Origin: Adiantum capillus-veneris
Lineage: Eukaryota; Streptophyta; Polypodiopsida; Polypodiales; Pteridaceae
Direction: 5' to 3'
NCBI GenBank assembly: GCA_014529385.2
Contig: CM043963.1
Span: forward strand, 69,143,912-69,207,911
Length of the DNA: 64,000 nucleotides
Made by a program: the position numbers and the translations under genes
Notes under the pieces: model-generated
What the model saw: only the letters and a program-made list of their open reading frames with translations
What the model was told of the DNA's origin: nothing
Database searches by the model: none
Shown here: piece after piece, positions 22,701 through 37,030 of the stretch
Position numbering within the stretch: the first letter of the stretch is position 1
How the letters are laid out: each line of letters starts with the position of its first letter

Positions 22701-25399
22701 AAAAACATTAAACCCACGATATGTCGTAGATGAAGGGTTTACATTCAAGGTCCACACTTGTCCAAGCTATTATTGGTAGTAGCCTGAGTGGTTTGGTCTC
22801 AAGATTCACCACTTTTCCACTCTATGTCATTATATTAAGAATATGCGCGTGTTAAGGTCCACCACTTGTCCAACCTATAAGGCTACATCTTAAAGGTTAT
22901 TCTTTATTACCACTTGGAGTGACCATGATAGGTTTTACATGGGGGTTTGGTTCCAAGGTCCACCACTTGTCCAAGCTAACTCTATTGAAACATAGAGAGA
23001 AACAAAGGTCCACCACTTGTCCAAGCTAGGGTCCATTGAAAAATGGAGAGAAGGATGCTCCACCATTTGTCCAAGATAGGCTCCATTGAAACATGACGAG
23101 AAGCAAGCTGCACTATGTCTCCAAGATGCTAGGCTCCATCGAAATACATTAAACCCACGATATTTCGTAGATGAAGGGTTTACATTCAAGGTCCACCACT
23201 TGTCCAAGCTATTATTGCTAGTAGCCTGAGTGGTTTGGTCTCAAGATTCACCACTTTTATTAAGAATATGTGGGTGTTAAGGTCCACCACTTGTCCAACC
23301 TATAAGGCTACATCTTAAAGGTTATTCTTTCTTACTACTTGGAGTGACCATGATAGGTTTTACATGGGGGTTTGGTTCCAAGGTCCACCACTTGTCCAAG
23401 CTAACTCTATTGAAACATAGAGAGAAGCAAAGGTCCACCCCTTGTCTAAGCTAGGGTCCATTGAAACATGGAGAGAAGGATGCTCCACCATTTGTACAAG
23501 GTAGGCTCCATTGAAACATGAGGAGAAGCAAGGTGCACCATGTCTCCAAGATGCTAGGCTCCATCGAAAAACATTAAACCCACGATAGGTCGTACATGAG
23601 GGGTTTACATTCAAGGACCAACACTTGTCCAAGCTATTATTGGTAGTAGCCTGAGTGGTTTGGTCTCAAGATTCACCACTTTTCCACTCGATGTCATTAT
23701 ATTAAGAATATGCGCGTGTTAAGGTCCACCACTTTTCCAACCTATAAGGCTACATCTTAAAGGTTATTCTTTTTTACCACTTGGAGTGACCATGATAGGT
23801 TTTACATGGGGGTTTGGTTCCAAGGTCCACCACTTGTCCAAGCTAGGGTCCATTGAAACATCGAGAGAAGGATGCTCCACCATTGTCCAAGATAGGCTCC
23901 ATTGAAACATGAGGAGAAGCAAGGTGCACCATGTCTCCAAGATGCTAGGCTCCATCGAAATACATTAAACCCACGATATTTCGTAGATGAGGGGTTTACA
24001 TTCAAGGTCCACCACTTGTCCAAGCTATTATTGCTAGTAGCTTGAGTGGTTTGGTCTCAAGATTCAACACTTTTATTTAGGATATGTGGGTGTTAAGGTC
24101 CACCACTTGTCCAACCTATAAAGCTACATCTTAAAGGTTATTCTTTCTTACTACTTGGAGTGACGATGATAGGTTTTACATGGGAGTTTGGTTCCAAGGT
24201 CCACCACTTGTCCAAGCTAACTCTATTGAAACATAGAGAGAAGCAAAGGTCCACCCCTTGTCTAAGCTAGGGTCCATTGAAACATGGAGACAAGGATGCT
24301 CCACCATTTGTCCAAGGTAGGCTCCATTGAAACATGAGGAGAATCAAGGTGCACCATGTCTCCAAGTTGCTAGGCTCCATCGTAAAACATTAAACCCACG
24401 ATATGTCGTAGATGAGGGGTTTACATTCAAGGTCCAACACTTGTCCAAGCTATTATTGGTAGTAGCCTGAGTGGTTTGGTCTCAAGATTCACCACTTTTC
24501 CACTCTATGTCATTATATTAAGAATATGCACGTGTTAAGGTGCACCACTTGTCCAACCTATAAGGCTACATCTTAAAGGTTATTCTTTATTACCACTTGG
24601 AGTGACCATTATAGGTTTTACATGGGGGTTTGGTTCCAAGGTCCACCACTTGTCCAAGCTAACTCTATTGAAACATAGAGAGAAACAAAGGTCCACCACT
24701 TATCCAAGCTAGGGTCCATTGAAACATGGAGAGAAGGATGCTCCACCATTTGTCCAAGATAGGCTCCATTGAAACATGATGAGAAGCAAGCTGCACCATG
24801 TCTCCAAGATGCTAGGGTCCATCGAAATACATTAAACCCACGATATTTCGTAGATGAAGGGTTTACATTCAAGGTTCACCACTTGTCCAAGCTATTATTG
24901 CTAGTAGCCTGAGTGGTTTGGTCTCAAGATTCACCACTTTTATTAAGAATATGTGGGTGTTAAGGTCCACCACTTGTCTAACCTATAAGGCTACATCTTA
25001 AAGGTTATTCTTTTTTACCACTTGGAGTGACCATGATAGGTTTTACATGGGGGTTTGGTTCCAAGGTCCACCACTTGTCCAAGCTAGGGTCCATTGAAAC
25101 ATGGAAAGAAGGATGCTCCACCATTTGTCCAAGATAGGCTCCATTGAAACATGACGAGAAGCAAGCTGCACCATGTCTCCAAGATGCTAGGCTCCATCGA
25201 AATACATTAAACCCACGATATTTCGTAGATGATGGGTTTACATTCAAGGTCCACCACTTGTCCAAGCTATTATTGCTAGTAGCCTGAGTGGTTTGGTCTC
25301 AAGATTCACCACTTTTATTAAGAATATATGGGTGTTAAGGTCCACCACTTGTCCAACCTATAAGGCTACATCTTAAAGGTTATTCTTTCTTACTACTTG

Positions 25400-28300
25400 G
25401 AGTGACCATGATAGGTTTTACATGGGGGTTTGGTTCCAAGGTCCACCACTTGTCCAAGCTAACTCTATTGAAACATAGAGAGAAGCAAAGGTCCACCCCT
25501 TGTCTAAGCTAGGGTCCATTGAAACATGGAGAGAAGGATGCTCCACCATTTGTCCAAGGTAGGCTCCATTGAAACATGAGGAGAAGCAAGGTGCACCATG
25601 TCTCCAAGATGCTAGGCTCCATCGAAAAACATTAAACCCATGATATGTCGTAGATGAGGGAATTACATTCAAGGTCCACACTTGTCCAAGCTATTATTGG
25701 TAGTAGCCTGAGTGGTTTGGTCTCAAGATTAACCACTTTTCCACTCTATGTCATTATATTAAAAATATGCGCATGTTAAGGTCCACCACTTGTCCAACCT
25801 ATAAGGCTACATCTTAAAGGTTATTCTTTATTACCACTTGGAGTGACCATGATAGGTTTTACATGGGGGTTTGGTTCCAAGGTCCACCACTTGTCCAAGC
25901 TAACTCTATTGAAACATAGAGAGAAACAAAGGTCCACCACTTGTCCAAGCTAGGGTCCATTGAAACATGGAGAGAAGGATGCTCCACCATTTGTCCGAGA
26001 TAGGATCCATTGAAACATGTCGAGAAGCAAGCTGCACCATGTCTCCAAGATGCTAGGCTCCATCGAAATACATTAAACCCACGATATTTCGTAGATGAGG
26101 GGTTTACATTCAAGGTCCACCACTTGTCCAAGCTATTATTGCTAGTAGCCTGAGTGGTTTGGTCTCAAGATTCACCACTTTTATTAAGAATATACGCGTG
26201 TTAAGGTCCACCACTTGTCCAACCTATAAAGCTACATCTTAAAGGTTATTCTTTCTTACTACTTGGAGTGACCATGATAGGTTTTACATGGGGGTTTGGT
26301 TCCAAGGTCCACCACTTGTCCAAGATAACTTTATTGAAACATAGAGAGAAGCAAAGGTCCACCTATTGTCTAAGCTAGGGTCCATTGAAACATGGAGAGA
26401 AGGATGCTCCACCATTTGTCCAAGGTAGGCTCCATTGAAACATGAGGAGAATCAAGGTGCACCATCTCTCCAAGATGGTACGCTCCATCGAAAAACATTA
26501 AACCCACGATATGTCGTACATGAGGGGTTTACATTCAAGGACCAACACTTGTCCAAGCTATTATTGGTAGTAGCCTGAGTGGTTTGGTCTCAAGATTCAC
26601 CACTTTTCCACTCGATGTCATTATATTAAGAATATGCGCGTGTTAAGGTCCACCACTTGTCCAACCTATAAGGCTACATCTTAAAGGTTATTCTTTTCTA
26701 CCACTTGGAGTGACCATGATAGGTTTTACATGAGGGTTTGGTTCCAAGGTCCACCACTTGTCCAAGCTAGGGTCCATTGAAACATGGAGAGAAGGATGCT
26801 CCACCATTGTCCAAGATAGGCTCCATCGAAACATGAGGAGAAGCAAGGTGCACCATGTCTCCAAGATGCTAGACTCCATCGAAATACATTAAACCCACGA
26901 TATTTCATAGATGAGGGGTTTACATTCAAGGTCCACCACTTGTCCAAGCTATTATTGCTAGTAGCCTGAGTGGTTTGGTCTCAAGATTCAACACTTTTAT
27001 TTAGAATATGTGGGTGTTAAGGTCTACCACTTGTCCAACCTATAAAGCTACATCTTAAAGGTTATTCTTTCTTACTACTTGGAGTGACCATGATAGGTTT
27101 TACATGGGAGGTTGGTTCCAAGGTCCACCACTTGTCCAAGCTAACTCTATTGAAACATAGAGAGAAGCAAAGGTCCACCCCTTGTCTAAGCTAGGGTCCA
27201 TTGAAACATGGAGAGAAGGATGCTCCACCATTTGTCCAAGGTAGGCTCCATTGAAACATGAGGAGAAGCAAGGTGCACCATGTCTCCAAGATGCTAGGCT
27301 CCATCGAAAAACATTAAACCCACGATATGTCGTAGATAAGGGGTTTACATTCAAGGTCCAACACTTGTCCAAGCTATTATTGGTAGTAGCCTGAGTGGTT
27401 TGGTCTCAAGATTCACCACTTTTCCACTCTATGTCATTATATTAAGAATATGCACGTGTTAAGGTCCACCACTTGTCCAACCTATAAGGCTACATCTTAA
27501 AGGTTATTCTTTATTACCACTTGGAGTGACCATTATAGGTTTTACATGGGGGTTTGGTTCCAAGGTCCACCACTTGTCCAAGCTAACTCTATTGAAACAT
27601 AGAGAGAAACAAAGGTCCACCACTTATCCAAGCTAGGGTCCATTGAAACATGGAGAGAAGGATGCTCCACCATTTGTCCAAGATAGGCTCCATTGAAACA
27701 TGATGAGAAGCAAGCTGCACCATGTCTCCAAGATGCTAGGGTCCATCGAAATACATTAAACCCACGATATTTCGTAGATGAAGGGTTTACATTCAAGGTT
27801 CACCACTTGTCCAAGCTATTATTGCTAGTAGCCTGAGTGGTTTGGTCTCAAGATTCACCACTTTTATTAAGAATATGTGGGTGTTAAGGTCCACCACTTG
27901 TCCAACCTAGAAGGCTACATCTTAAAGGTTATTCTTTCTTACTACTTGGAGTGACCATGATAGGTTTTACATGGGGGTTTGGTTCCAAGGTCCACCACTT
28001 GTTCAAGCTAACTCTATTGAAACATAGAGAGAAGCAAAGGTCCACCCCTTGTCTAAGCTAGGGTCCATTGAAACATGGAGAGAAGGATGCTCCACCATTT
28101 GTCCAAGGTAGGCTCCATTGAAACATGAGGAGAAGCAAGGTGCACCATGTCTCCAAGATGCTAGGCTCCATCGAAAAACATTAAACCCACGATATGTCGT
28201 AGATGAGGGGTTTACATTCAAGGTCCAACACTGGTCCAAGCTATTATTGGTAGTAGCCTGAGTGGTTTGGTCTCAAGATTCACCACTTTTCCACTCTATG

Positions 28301-31300
28301 TCATTATATTAAGAATATGCGCGTGTTAAGGTCCACCACTTGTCCAACCTATAAGGCTACATTTTAAAGGTTATTCTTTATTACCACTTGGAGTGACCAT
28401 GATAGGTTTTACATGGGGGTTTGGTTCCAAGGTCCACCACTTGTCCAAGCTAACTCTATTGAAACATAGAGAGAAACAAAGGTCCACCACTTGTCCAAGC
28501 TAGGGTCCATTGAAACATGGAGAGAAGGATGCTCCACCATTTGTCCAAGATAGGCTCCATTGAAACATGTCAAGAAGCAAGCTGCACCATGTTTCCAAGA
28601 TGCTAGGCTCCATCGAAATACATTAAACCCACGATATTTTGTAGATGAGGGGTTTACATTCAAGGTCCACCACTTGTCCAAGCTATTATTGGTAGTAGCC
28701 TGAGTGGTTTGGTCTCAAGATTCACCACTTTTATTAAGAATATGTGGGTGTTAAGGTCCACCGCTTGTCCAACCTATAAAGCTACATCTTAAAGGTTATT
28801 CTTTCTTACTACTTGGAGTGACCATGATAGGTTTTACATGGGGGTTTGGTTCCAAGGTCCACCACTTGTCCAAGCTAACTCTATTGAAACATAGAGAGAA
28901 GCAAAGGTCCACCCCTTGTCTAAGCTAGGGTCCATTGAAACATGGAGAGAAGGATGCTCCACCATTTGTCCAAGGTAGGCTCCATTGAAACATGAGGAGA
29001 AGCAAGGTGCACCATGTCTCCAAGATGCTAGGCTCCATCGAAAAACATTAAACCCATGATATGTCGTAGATGAGGGAATTACATTCAAGGTCCACACTTG
29101 TCCAAGCTATTATTGGTAGTAGCCTGAGTGGTTTGGTCTCAAGATTAACCACTTTTCCACTCTATGTCATTATATTAAAAATATGCGCATGTTAAGGTCC
29201 ACCACTTGTCCAACCTATAAGGCTACATCTTAAAGGTTATTCTTTATTACCACTTGGAGTGACCATGATAGGTTTTACATGGGGGTTTGGTTCCAAGGTC
29301 CACCACTTGTCCAAGCTAACTCTATTGAAACATAGAGAGAAACAAAGGTCCACCACTTGTCCAAGCTAGGGTCCATTGAAACATGGAGAGAAGGATGCTC
29401 CACCATTTGTCCAAGATAGGATCCATTGAAACATGTCGAGAAGCAAGCTGCACCATGTCTCCAAGATGCTATGCTCCATCGAAATACATTAAACCCACGA
29501 TATTTCGTAGATGAGGGGTTTACATTCAAGGTCCACCACTTGTCCAAGCTATTATTGCTAGTAGCCTGAGTGGTTTGGTCTCAAGATTCACCACTTTTAT
29601 TAAGAATATACGCGTGTTAAGGTCCACCACTTGTCCAACCTATAAAGCTACATCTTAAAGGTTATTCTTTCTTACTACTTGGAGTGACCATGATAGGTTT
29701 TACATGGGGGTTTGGTTCCAAGGTCCACCACTTGTCCAAGATAACTTTATTGAAACATAGAGAGAAGCAAAGGTCCACCTATTGTCTAAGCTAGGGTCCA
29801 TTGAAACATGGAGAGAAGGATGCTCCACCATTTGTCCAAGGTAGGCTCCATTGAAACATGAGGAGAATCAAGGTGCACCATCTCTCCAAGATGGTACGCT
29901 CCATCGAAAAACATTAAACCCACGATATGTCGTACATGAGGGGTTTACATTCAAGGACCAACACTTGTCCAAGCTATTATTGGTAGTAGCCTGAGTGGTT
30001 TGGTCTCAAGATTCACCACTTTTCCACTCGATGTCATTATATTAAGAATATGCGCGTGTTAAGGTCCACCACTTGTCCAACCTATAAGGCTACATCTTAA
30101 AGGTTATTCTTTTCTACCACTTGGAGTGACCATGATAGGTTTTACATGAGGGTTTGGTTCCAAGGTCCACCACTTGTCCAAGCTAGGGTCCATTGAAACA
30201 TGGAGAGAAGGATGCTCCACCATTGTCCAAGATAGGCTCCATTGAAACATGAGGAGAAGCAAGGTGCACCATGTCTCCAAGATGCTAGACTCCATCGAAA
30301 TACATTAAACCCACGATATTTCATAGATGAGGGGTTTACATTCAAGGTCCACCACTTGTCCAAGCTATTATTGCTAGTAGCCTGAGTGGTTTGGTCTCAA
30401 GATTCAACACTTTTATTTAGAATATGTGGGTGTTAAGGTCTACCACTTGTCCAACCTATAAAGCTACATCTTAAAGGTTATTCTTTCTTACTACTTGGAG
30501 TGACCATGATAGGTTTTACATGGGAGGTTGGTTCCAAGGTCCACCACTTGTCCAAGCTAACTCTATTGAAACATAGAGAGAAGCAAAGGTCCACCCCTTG
30601 TCTAAGCTAGGGTCCATTGAAACATGGAGAGAAGGATGCTCCACCATTTGTCCAAGGTAGGCTCCATTGAAACATGAGGAGAAGCAAGGTGCACCATGTC
30701 TCCAAGATGCTAGGCTCCATCGAAAAACATTAAACCCACGATATGTCGTAGATAAGGGGTTTACATTCAAGGTCCAACACTTGTCCAAGCTATTATTGGT
30801 AGTAGCCTGAGTGGTTTGGTCTCAAGATTCACCACTTTTCCACTCTATGTCATTATATTAAGAATATGCACGTGTTAAGGTGCACCACTTGTCCAACCTA
30901 TAAGGCTACATCTTAAAGGTTATTCTTTATTACCACTTGGAGTGACCATTATAGGTTTTACATGGGGGTTTGGTTCCAAGGTCCACCACTTGTCCAAGCT
31001 AACTCTATTGAAACATAGAGAGAAACAAAGGTCCACCACTTATCCAAGCTAGGGTCCATTGAAACATGGAGAGAAGGATGCTCCACCATTTGTCCAAGAT
31101 AGGCTCCATTGAAACATGATGAGAAGCAAGCTGCACCATGTCTCCAAGATGCTAGGGTCCATCGAAATACATTAAACCCACGATATTTCGTAGATGAAGG
31201 GTTTACATTCAAGGTTCACCACTTGTCCAAGCTATTATTGCTAGTAGCCTGAGTGGTTTGGTCTCAAGATTCACCACTTTTATTAAGAATATGTGGGTGT

Positions 31301-32200
31301 TAAGGTCCACCACTTGTCCAACCTAGAAGGCTACATCTTAAAGGTTATTCTTTCTTACTACTTGGAGTGACCATGATAGGTTTTACATGGGGGTTTGGTT
31401 CCAAGGTCCACCACTTGTTCAAGCTAACTCTATTGAAACATAGAGAGAAGCAAAGGTCCACCCCTTGTCTAAGCTAGGGTCCATTGAAACATGGAGAGAA
31501 GGATGCTCCACCATTTGTCCAAGGTAGGCTCCATTGAAACATGAGGAGAAGCAAGGTGCACCATGTCTCCAAGATGCTAGGCTCCATCGAAAAACATTAA
31601 ACCCACGATATGTCGTAGATGAGGGGTTTACATTCAAGGTCCAACACTGGTCCAAGCTATTATTGGTAGTAGCCTGAGTGGTTTGGTCTCAAGATTCACC
31701 ACTTTTCCACTCTATGTCATTATATTAAGAATATGCGCGTGTTAAGGTCCACCACTTGTCCAACCTATAAGGCTACATTTTAAAGGTTATTCTTTATTAC
31801 CACTTGGAGTGACCATGATAGGTTTTACATGGGGGTTTGGTTCCAAGGTCCACCACTTGTCCAAGCTAACTCTATTGAAACTTAGAGAGAAACAAAGGTC
31901 CACCACTTGTCCAAGCTAGGGTCCATTGAAACATGGAGAGAAGGATGCTCCACCATTTGTCCAAGATAGGCTCCATTGAAACATGTCAAGAAGCAAGCTG
32001 CACCATGTTTCCAAGATGCTAGGCTCCATCGAAATACATTAAACCCACGATATTTTGTAGATGAGGGGTTTACATTCAAGGTCCACCACTTGTCCAAGCT
32101 ATTATTGGTAGTAGCCTGAGTGGTTTGGTCTCAAGATTCACCACTTTTATTAAGAATATGTGGGTGTTAAGGTCCACCGCTTGTCCAACCTATAAAGCTA
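25400..32200. repeat. Two tandem copies of a 3,416-bp array segment
   Basis: Diagnostic variants recur at an offset of exactly 3,416 bp: the AGATTAACCAC monomer at 25,707 and 29,123; 391-bp monomers at 26,574 and 29,990; GATAAGGGG variants near 27,335 and 30,751. By eye only about five single-base differences separate the copies. The breakpoint lies inside the monomer at 28,699, whose start matches the one at 32,115 and whose end matches the one at 25,283. Edges are approximate. Confidence 0.85.
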
Positions 32201-35200
32201 CATCTTAAAGGTTATTCTTTCTTACTACTTGGAGTGACCATGATAGGTTTTACATGGGGGTTTGGTTCCAAGGTCCACCACTTGTTCAAGCTAACTCTAT
32301 TGAAACATAGAGAGAAGCAAAGGTCCACCTATTGTCTAAGCTAGGGTCCATTGAAACATGGAGAGAAGGATGCTCCACCATTTGTCCAAGGTAGGCTCCA
32401 TTGAAACATGAGGAGAATCAAGGTGCACCATGTCTCCAAGATGCTAGGCTCCATCGAAAAACATTAAACCCACGATATGTCATACATGAGGGGTTTACAT
32501 TCAAGGACCAACACTGGTCCAAGCTATTATTGGTAGTAGCTTGAGTGGTTTGGTCTCAAGATTCACCACTTTTCCACTCTATGTCATTATATTAAAAATA
32601 TGCGCGTGTTAAGGTCCACCACTTGTCCAACCTATAAGGCTACATCTTAAAGGTTATTCTTTATTACCACTTGGAGTGACCATGATAGGTTTTACATGGG
32701 GGTTTGGTTCCAAGGTCCACCACTTGTCCAAGCTAACTCTATTGAAACATAGAGAGAAACAAAGGTCCACCACTTGTCCAAGCTAGGGTCCATTGAAACA
32801 TGGAGAGAAGGATGCTCCACCATTTGTCCAAGATAGGCTCCATTGAAACATGACGAGAAGCAAGCTGCACCATGTCTCCAAGATGCTAGGCTCCATCGAA
32901 ATACATTAAACCCACGATATTTCGTAGATGAAGGGTTTACATTCAAGGTCCACCACTTGTCCAAGCTATTATTGCTAGTAGCCTGAGTGGTTTGGTCTCA
33001 AGATTCACCACTTTTATTAAGAATATGTGGGTGTTAAGGTCCACCACTTGTCTAACCTATAAGGCTACATCTTAAAGGTTATTCTTTTTTACCACTTGGA
33101 GTGACCATGATAGGTTTTACATGGGGGTTTGGTTCCAAGGTCCACCACTTGTCCAAGCTACGGTCCATTGAAACATGGAAAGAAGGATGCTCCACCATTT
33201 GTCCAAGATAGGCTCCATTGAAACATGAGGAGAAGCAAGCTGCACCATGTCTCCAAGATGCTAGGCTCCATCGAAATACATTAAACCCACGATATTTCGT
33301 AGATGAAGGGTTTACATTCAAGGTCCACCACTTGTCCAAGCTATTATTGCTAGTAGCCTGAGTGGTTTGGTCTCAAGATTCACCACTTTTATTAAGAATA
33401 TGTGGGTGTTAAGGTCCACCACTTGTCCAACCTATAAGGCTACATCTTAAAGGTTATTCTTTCTTACTACTTGGAGTGACCATGATAGGTTTTACATGGG
33501 GGTTTGGTTCCAAGGTCCACCACTTGTCCAAGCTAACTCTATTGAAACATAGAGAGAAGCAAAGGTCCACCCCTTGTCTAAGCTAGGGTCCATTGAAACA
33601 TGGAGAGAAGGATGCTCCACCATTTGTCCAAGGTAGGCTCCATTGAAACATGAGGAGAAGCAAGGTGCACCATGTGTCCAAGATGCTAGGCTCCATCGAA
33701 AAACATTAAACCCATGATATGTCGTAGATGAGGGAATTACATTCAAGGTCCACACTTGTCCAAGCTATTATTGGTAGTAGCCTGAGTGGTTTGGTCTCAA
33801 GATTAACCACTTTTCCACTCTATGTCATTATATTAAAAATATGCGCATGTTAAGGTCCACCACTTGTCCAACCTATAAGGCTACATCTTAAAGGTTATTC
33901 TTTATTACCACTTGGAGTGACCATGATAGGTTTTACATGGGGGTTTGGTTCCAAGGTCCACCACTTGTCCAAGCTAACTCTATTGAAACATAGAGAGAAA
34001 CAAAGGTCCACCACTTGTCCAAGCTAGGGTCCATTGAAACATGGAGAGAAGGATGCTCCACCATTTGTCCAAGATAGGATCCATTGAAACATGTCGAGAA
34101 GCAAGCTGCACCATGTCTCCAAGATCCTAGGCTCCATCGAAATACATTAAACCCACGATATTTCGTAGATGAGGGGTTTACATTCAAGGTCCACCACTTG
34201 TCCAAGCTATTATTGCTAGTAGCCTGAGTGGTTTGGTCTCAAGATTCACCACTTTTATTAAGAATATACGCGTGTTAAGGTCCACCACTTGTCCAACCTA
34301 TAAAGCTACATCTTAAAGGTTATTCTTTCTTACTACTTGGAGTGACCATGATAGGTTTTACATGGGGGTTTGGTTCCAAGGTCCACCACTTGTCCAAGAT
34401 AACTTTATTGAAACATAGAGAGAAGCAAAGGTCCACCTATTGTGTAAGCTAGGGTCCATTGAAACATGGAGAGAAGGATGCTCCACCATTTGTCCAAGAT
34501 AGGCTCCATTGAAACATGTCAAGAAGCAAGCTGCACCATGTCTCCAAGATGCTAGGCTCCATCGAAATACATTAAACCCACGATATGTTGTAGATGAGGG
34601 GTTTACATTCAAGGTCCACCACTTGTCCAAGCTATTATTGGTAGTAGCCTGAGTGGTTTGGTCTCAAGATTCACCACTTTTATTAAGAATATGTGGGTGT
34701 TAACGTCCACCGCTTGTCCAACCTATAAAGCTACATCTTAAAGGTTATTCTTTCTTACTACTTGGAGTGACCATGATAGGTTTTACATGGGGGTTTGGTT
34801 CCAAGGTCCACCACTTGTCCAAGCTAACTCTATTGAAACATAGAGAGAAGCAAAGGTCCACCTATTGTCTAAGCTAGGGTCCATTGAAACATGGAGAGAA
34901 GGATGCTCCACCATTTGTCCAAGGTAGGCTCCATTGAAACATGAGGAGAATCAAGGTGCACCATGTCTCCAAGATGCTAGGCTCCATCGAAAAACATTAA
35001 ACCCACGATATGTCATACATGAGGGGTTTACATTCAAGGACCAACACTGGTCCAAGCTATTATTGGTAGTAGCTTGAGTGGTTTGGTCTCAAGATTCACC
35101 ACTTTTCCACTCTATGTCATTATATTAAAAATATGCGCGTGTTAAGGTCCACCACTTGTCCAACCTATAAGGCTACATCTTAAAGGTTATTCTTTATTAC

Positions 35201-37030
35201 CACTTGGAGTGACCATGATAGGTTTTACATGGGGGTTTGGTTCCAAGGTCCACCACTTGTCCAAGCTAACTCTATTGAAACATAGAGAGAAACAAAGGTC
35301 CACCACTTGTCCAAGCTAGGGTCCATTGAAACATGGAGAGAAGGATGCTCCACCATTTGTCCAAGATAGGCTCCATTGAAACATGACGAGAAGCAAGCTG
35401 CACCATGTCTCCAAGATGCTAGGCTCCATCGAAATACATTAAACCCACGATATTTCGTAGATGAAGGGTTTACATTCAAGGTCCACCACTTGTCCAAGCT
35501 ATTATTGCTAGTAGCCTGAGTGGTTTGGTCTCAAGATTCACCACTTTTATTAAGAATATGTGGGTGTTAAGGTCCACCACTTGTCTAACCTATAAGGCTA
35601 CATCTTAAAGGTTATTCTTTTTTACCACTTGGAGTGACCATGATAGGTTTTACATGGGGGTTTGGTTCCAAGGTCCACCACTTGTCCAAGCTACGGTCCA
35701 TTGAAACATGGAAAGAAGGATGCTCCACCATTTGTCCAAGATAGGCTCCATTGAAACATGACGAGAAGCAAGCTGCACCATGTCTCCAAGATGCTAGGCT
35801 CCATCGAAATACATTAAACCCACGATATTTCGTAGATGAAGGGTTTACATTCAAGGTCCACCACTTGTCCAAGCTATTATTGCTAGTAGCCTGAGTGGTT
35901 TGGTCTCAAGATTCACCACTTTTATTAAGAATATGTGGGTGTTAAGGTCCACCACTTGTCCAACCTATAAGGCTACATCTTAAAGGTTATTCTTTCTTAC
36001 TACTTGGAGTGACCATGATAGGTTTTACATGGGGGTTTGGTTCCAAGGTCCACCACTTGTCCAAGCTAACTCTATTGAAACATAGAGAGAAGCAAAGGTC
36101 CACCCCTTGTCTAAGCTAGGGTCCATTGAAACATGGAGAGAAGGATGCTCCACCATTTGTCCAAGGTAGGCTCCATTGAAACATGAGGAGAAGCAAGGTG
36201 CACCATGTGTCCAAGATGCTAGGCTCCATCGAAAAACATTAAACCCATGATATGTCGTAGATGAGGGAATTACATTCAAGGTCCACACTTGTCCAAGCTA
36301 TTATTGGTAGTAGCCTGAGTGGTTTGGTCTCAAGATTAACCACTTTTCCACTCTATGTCATTATATTAAAAATATGCGCATGTTAAGGTCCACCACTTGT
36401 CCAACCTATAAGGCTACATCTTAAAGGTTATTCTTTATTACCACTTGGAGTGACCATGATAGGTTTTACATGGGGGTTTGGTTCCAAGGTCCACCACTTG
36501 TCCAAGCTAACTCTATTGAAACATAGAGAGAAACAAAGGTCCACCACTTGTCCAAGCTAGGGTCCATTGAAACATGGAGAGAAGGATGCTCCACCATTTG
36601 TCCAAGATAGGATCCATTGAAACATGTCGAGAAGCAAGCTGCACCATGTCTCCAAGATCCTAGGCTCCATCGAAATACATTAAACCCACGATATTTCGTA
36701 GATGAGGGGTTTACATTCAAGGTCCACCACTTGTCCAAGCTATTATTGCTAGTAGCCTGAGTGGTTTGGTCTCAAGATTCACCACTTTTATTAAGAATAT
36801 ACGCGTGTTAAGGTCCACCACTTGTCCAACCTATAAAGCTACATCTTAAAGGTTATTCTTTCTTACTACTTGGAGTGACCATGATAGGTTTTACATGGGG
36901 GTTTGGTTCCAAGGTCCACCACTTGTCCAAGATAACTTTATTGAAACATAGAGAGAAGCAAAGGTCCACCTATTGTGTAAGCTAGGGTCCATTGAAACAT
37001 GGAGAGAAGGATGCTCCACCATTTGTCCAA
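31965..37030. repeat. Two tandem copies of a 2,533-bp array segment
   Basis: Variants recur at an offset of 2,533 bp: the GCTTGAGTGG monomer start at 32,540 and 35,073, the 375-bp monomer at 32,982 and 35,515, AGATTAACCAC at 33,781 and 36,314, and CTATTGTGTAAGC in the monomers at 34,223 and 36,756. The junction lies near 34,497, inside the monomer at 34,223, which has an A-type head and a B-type tail. This explains why two A-headed monomers stand side by side there. It partly overlaps the 3,416-bp duplication. Confidence 0.85.
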
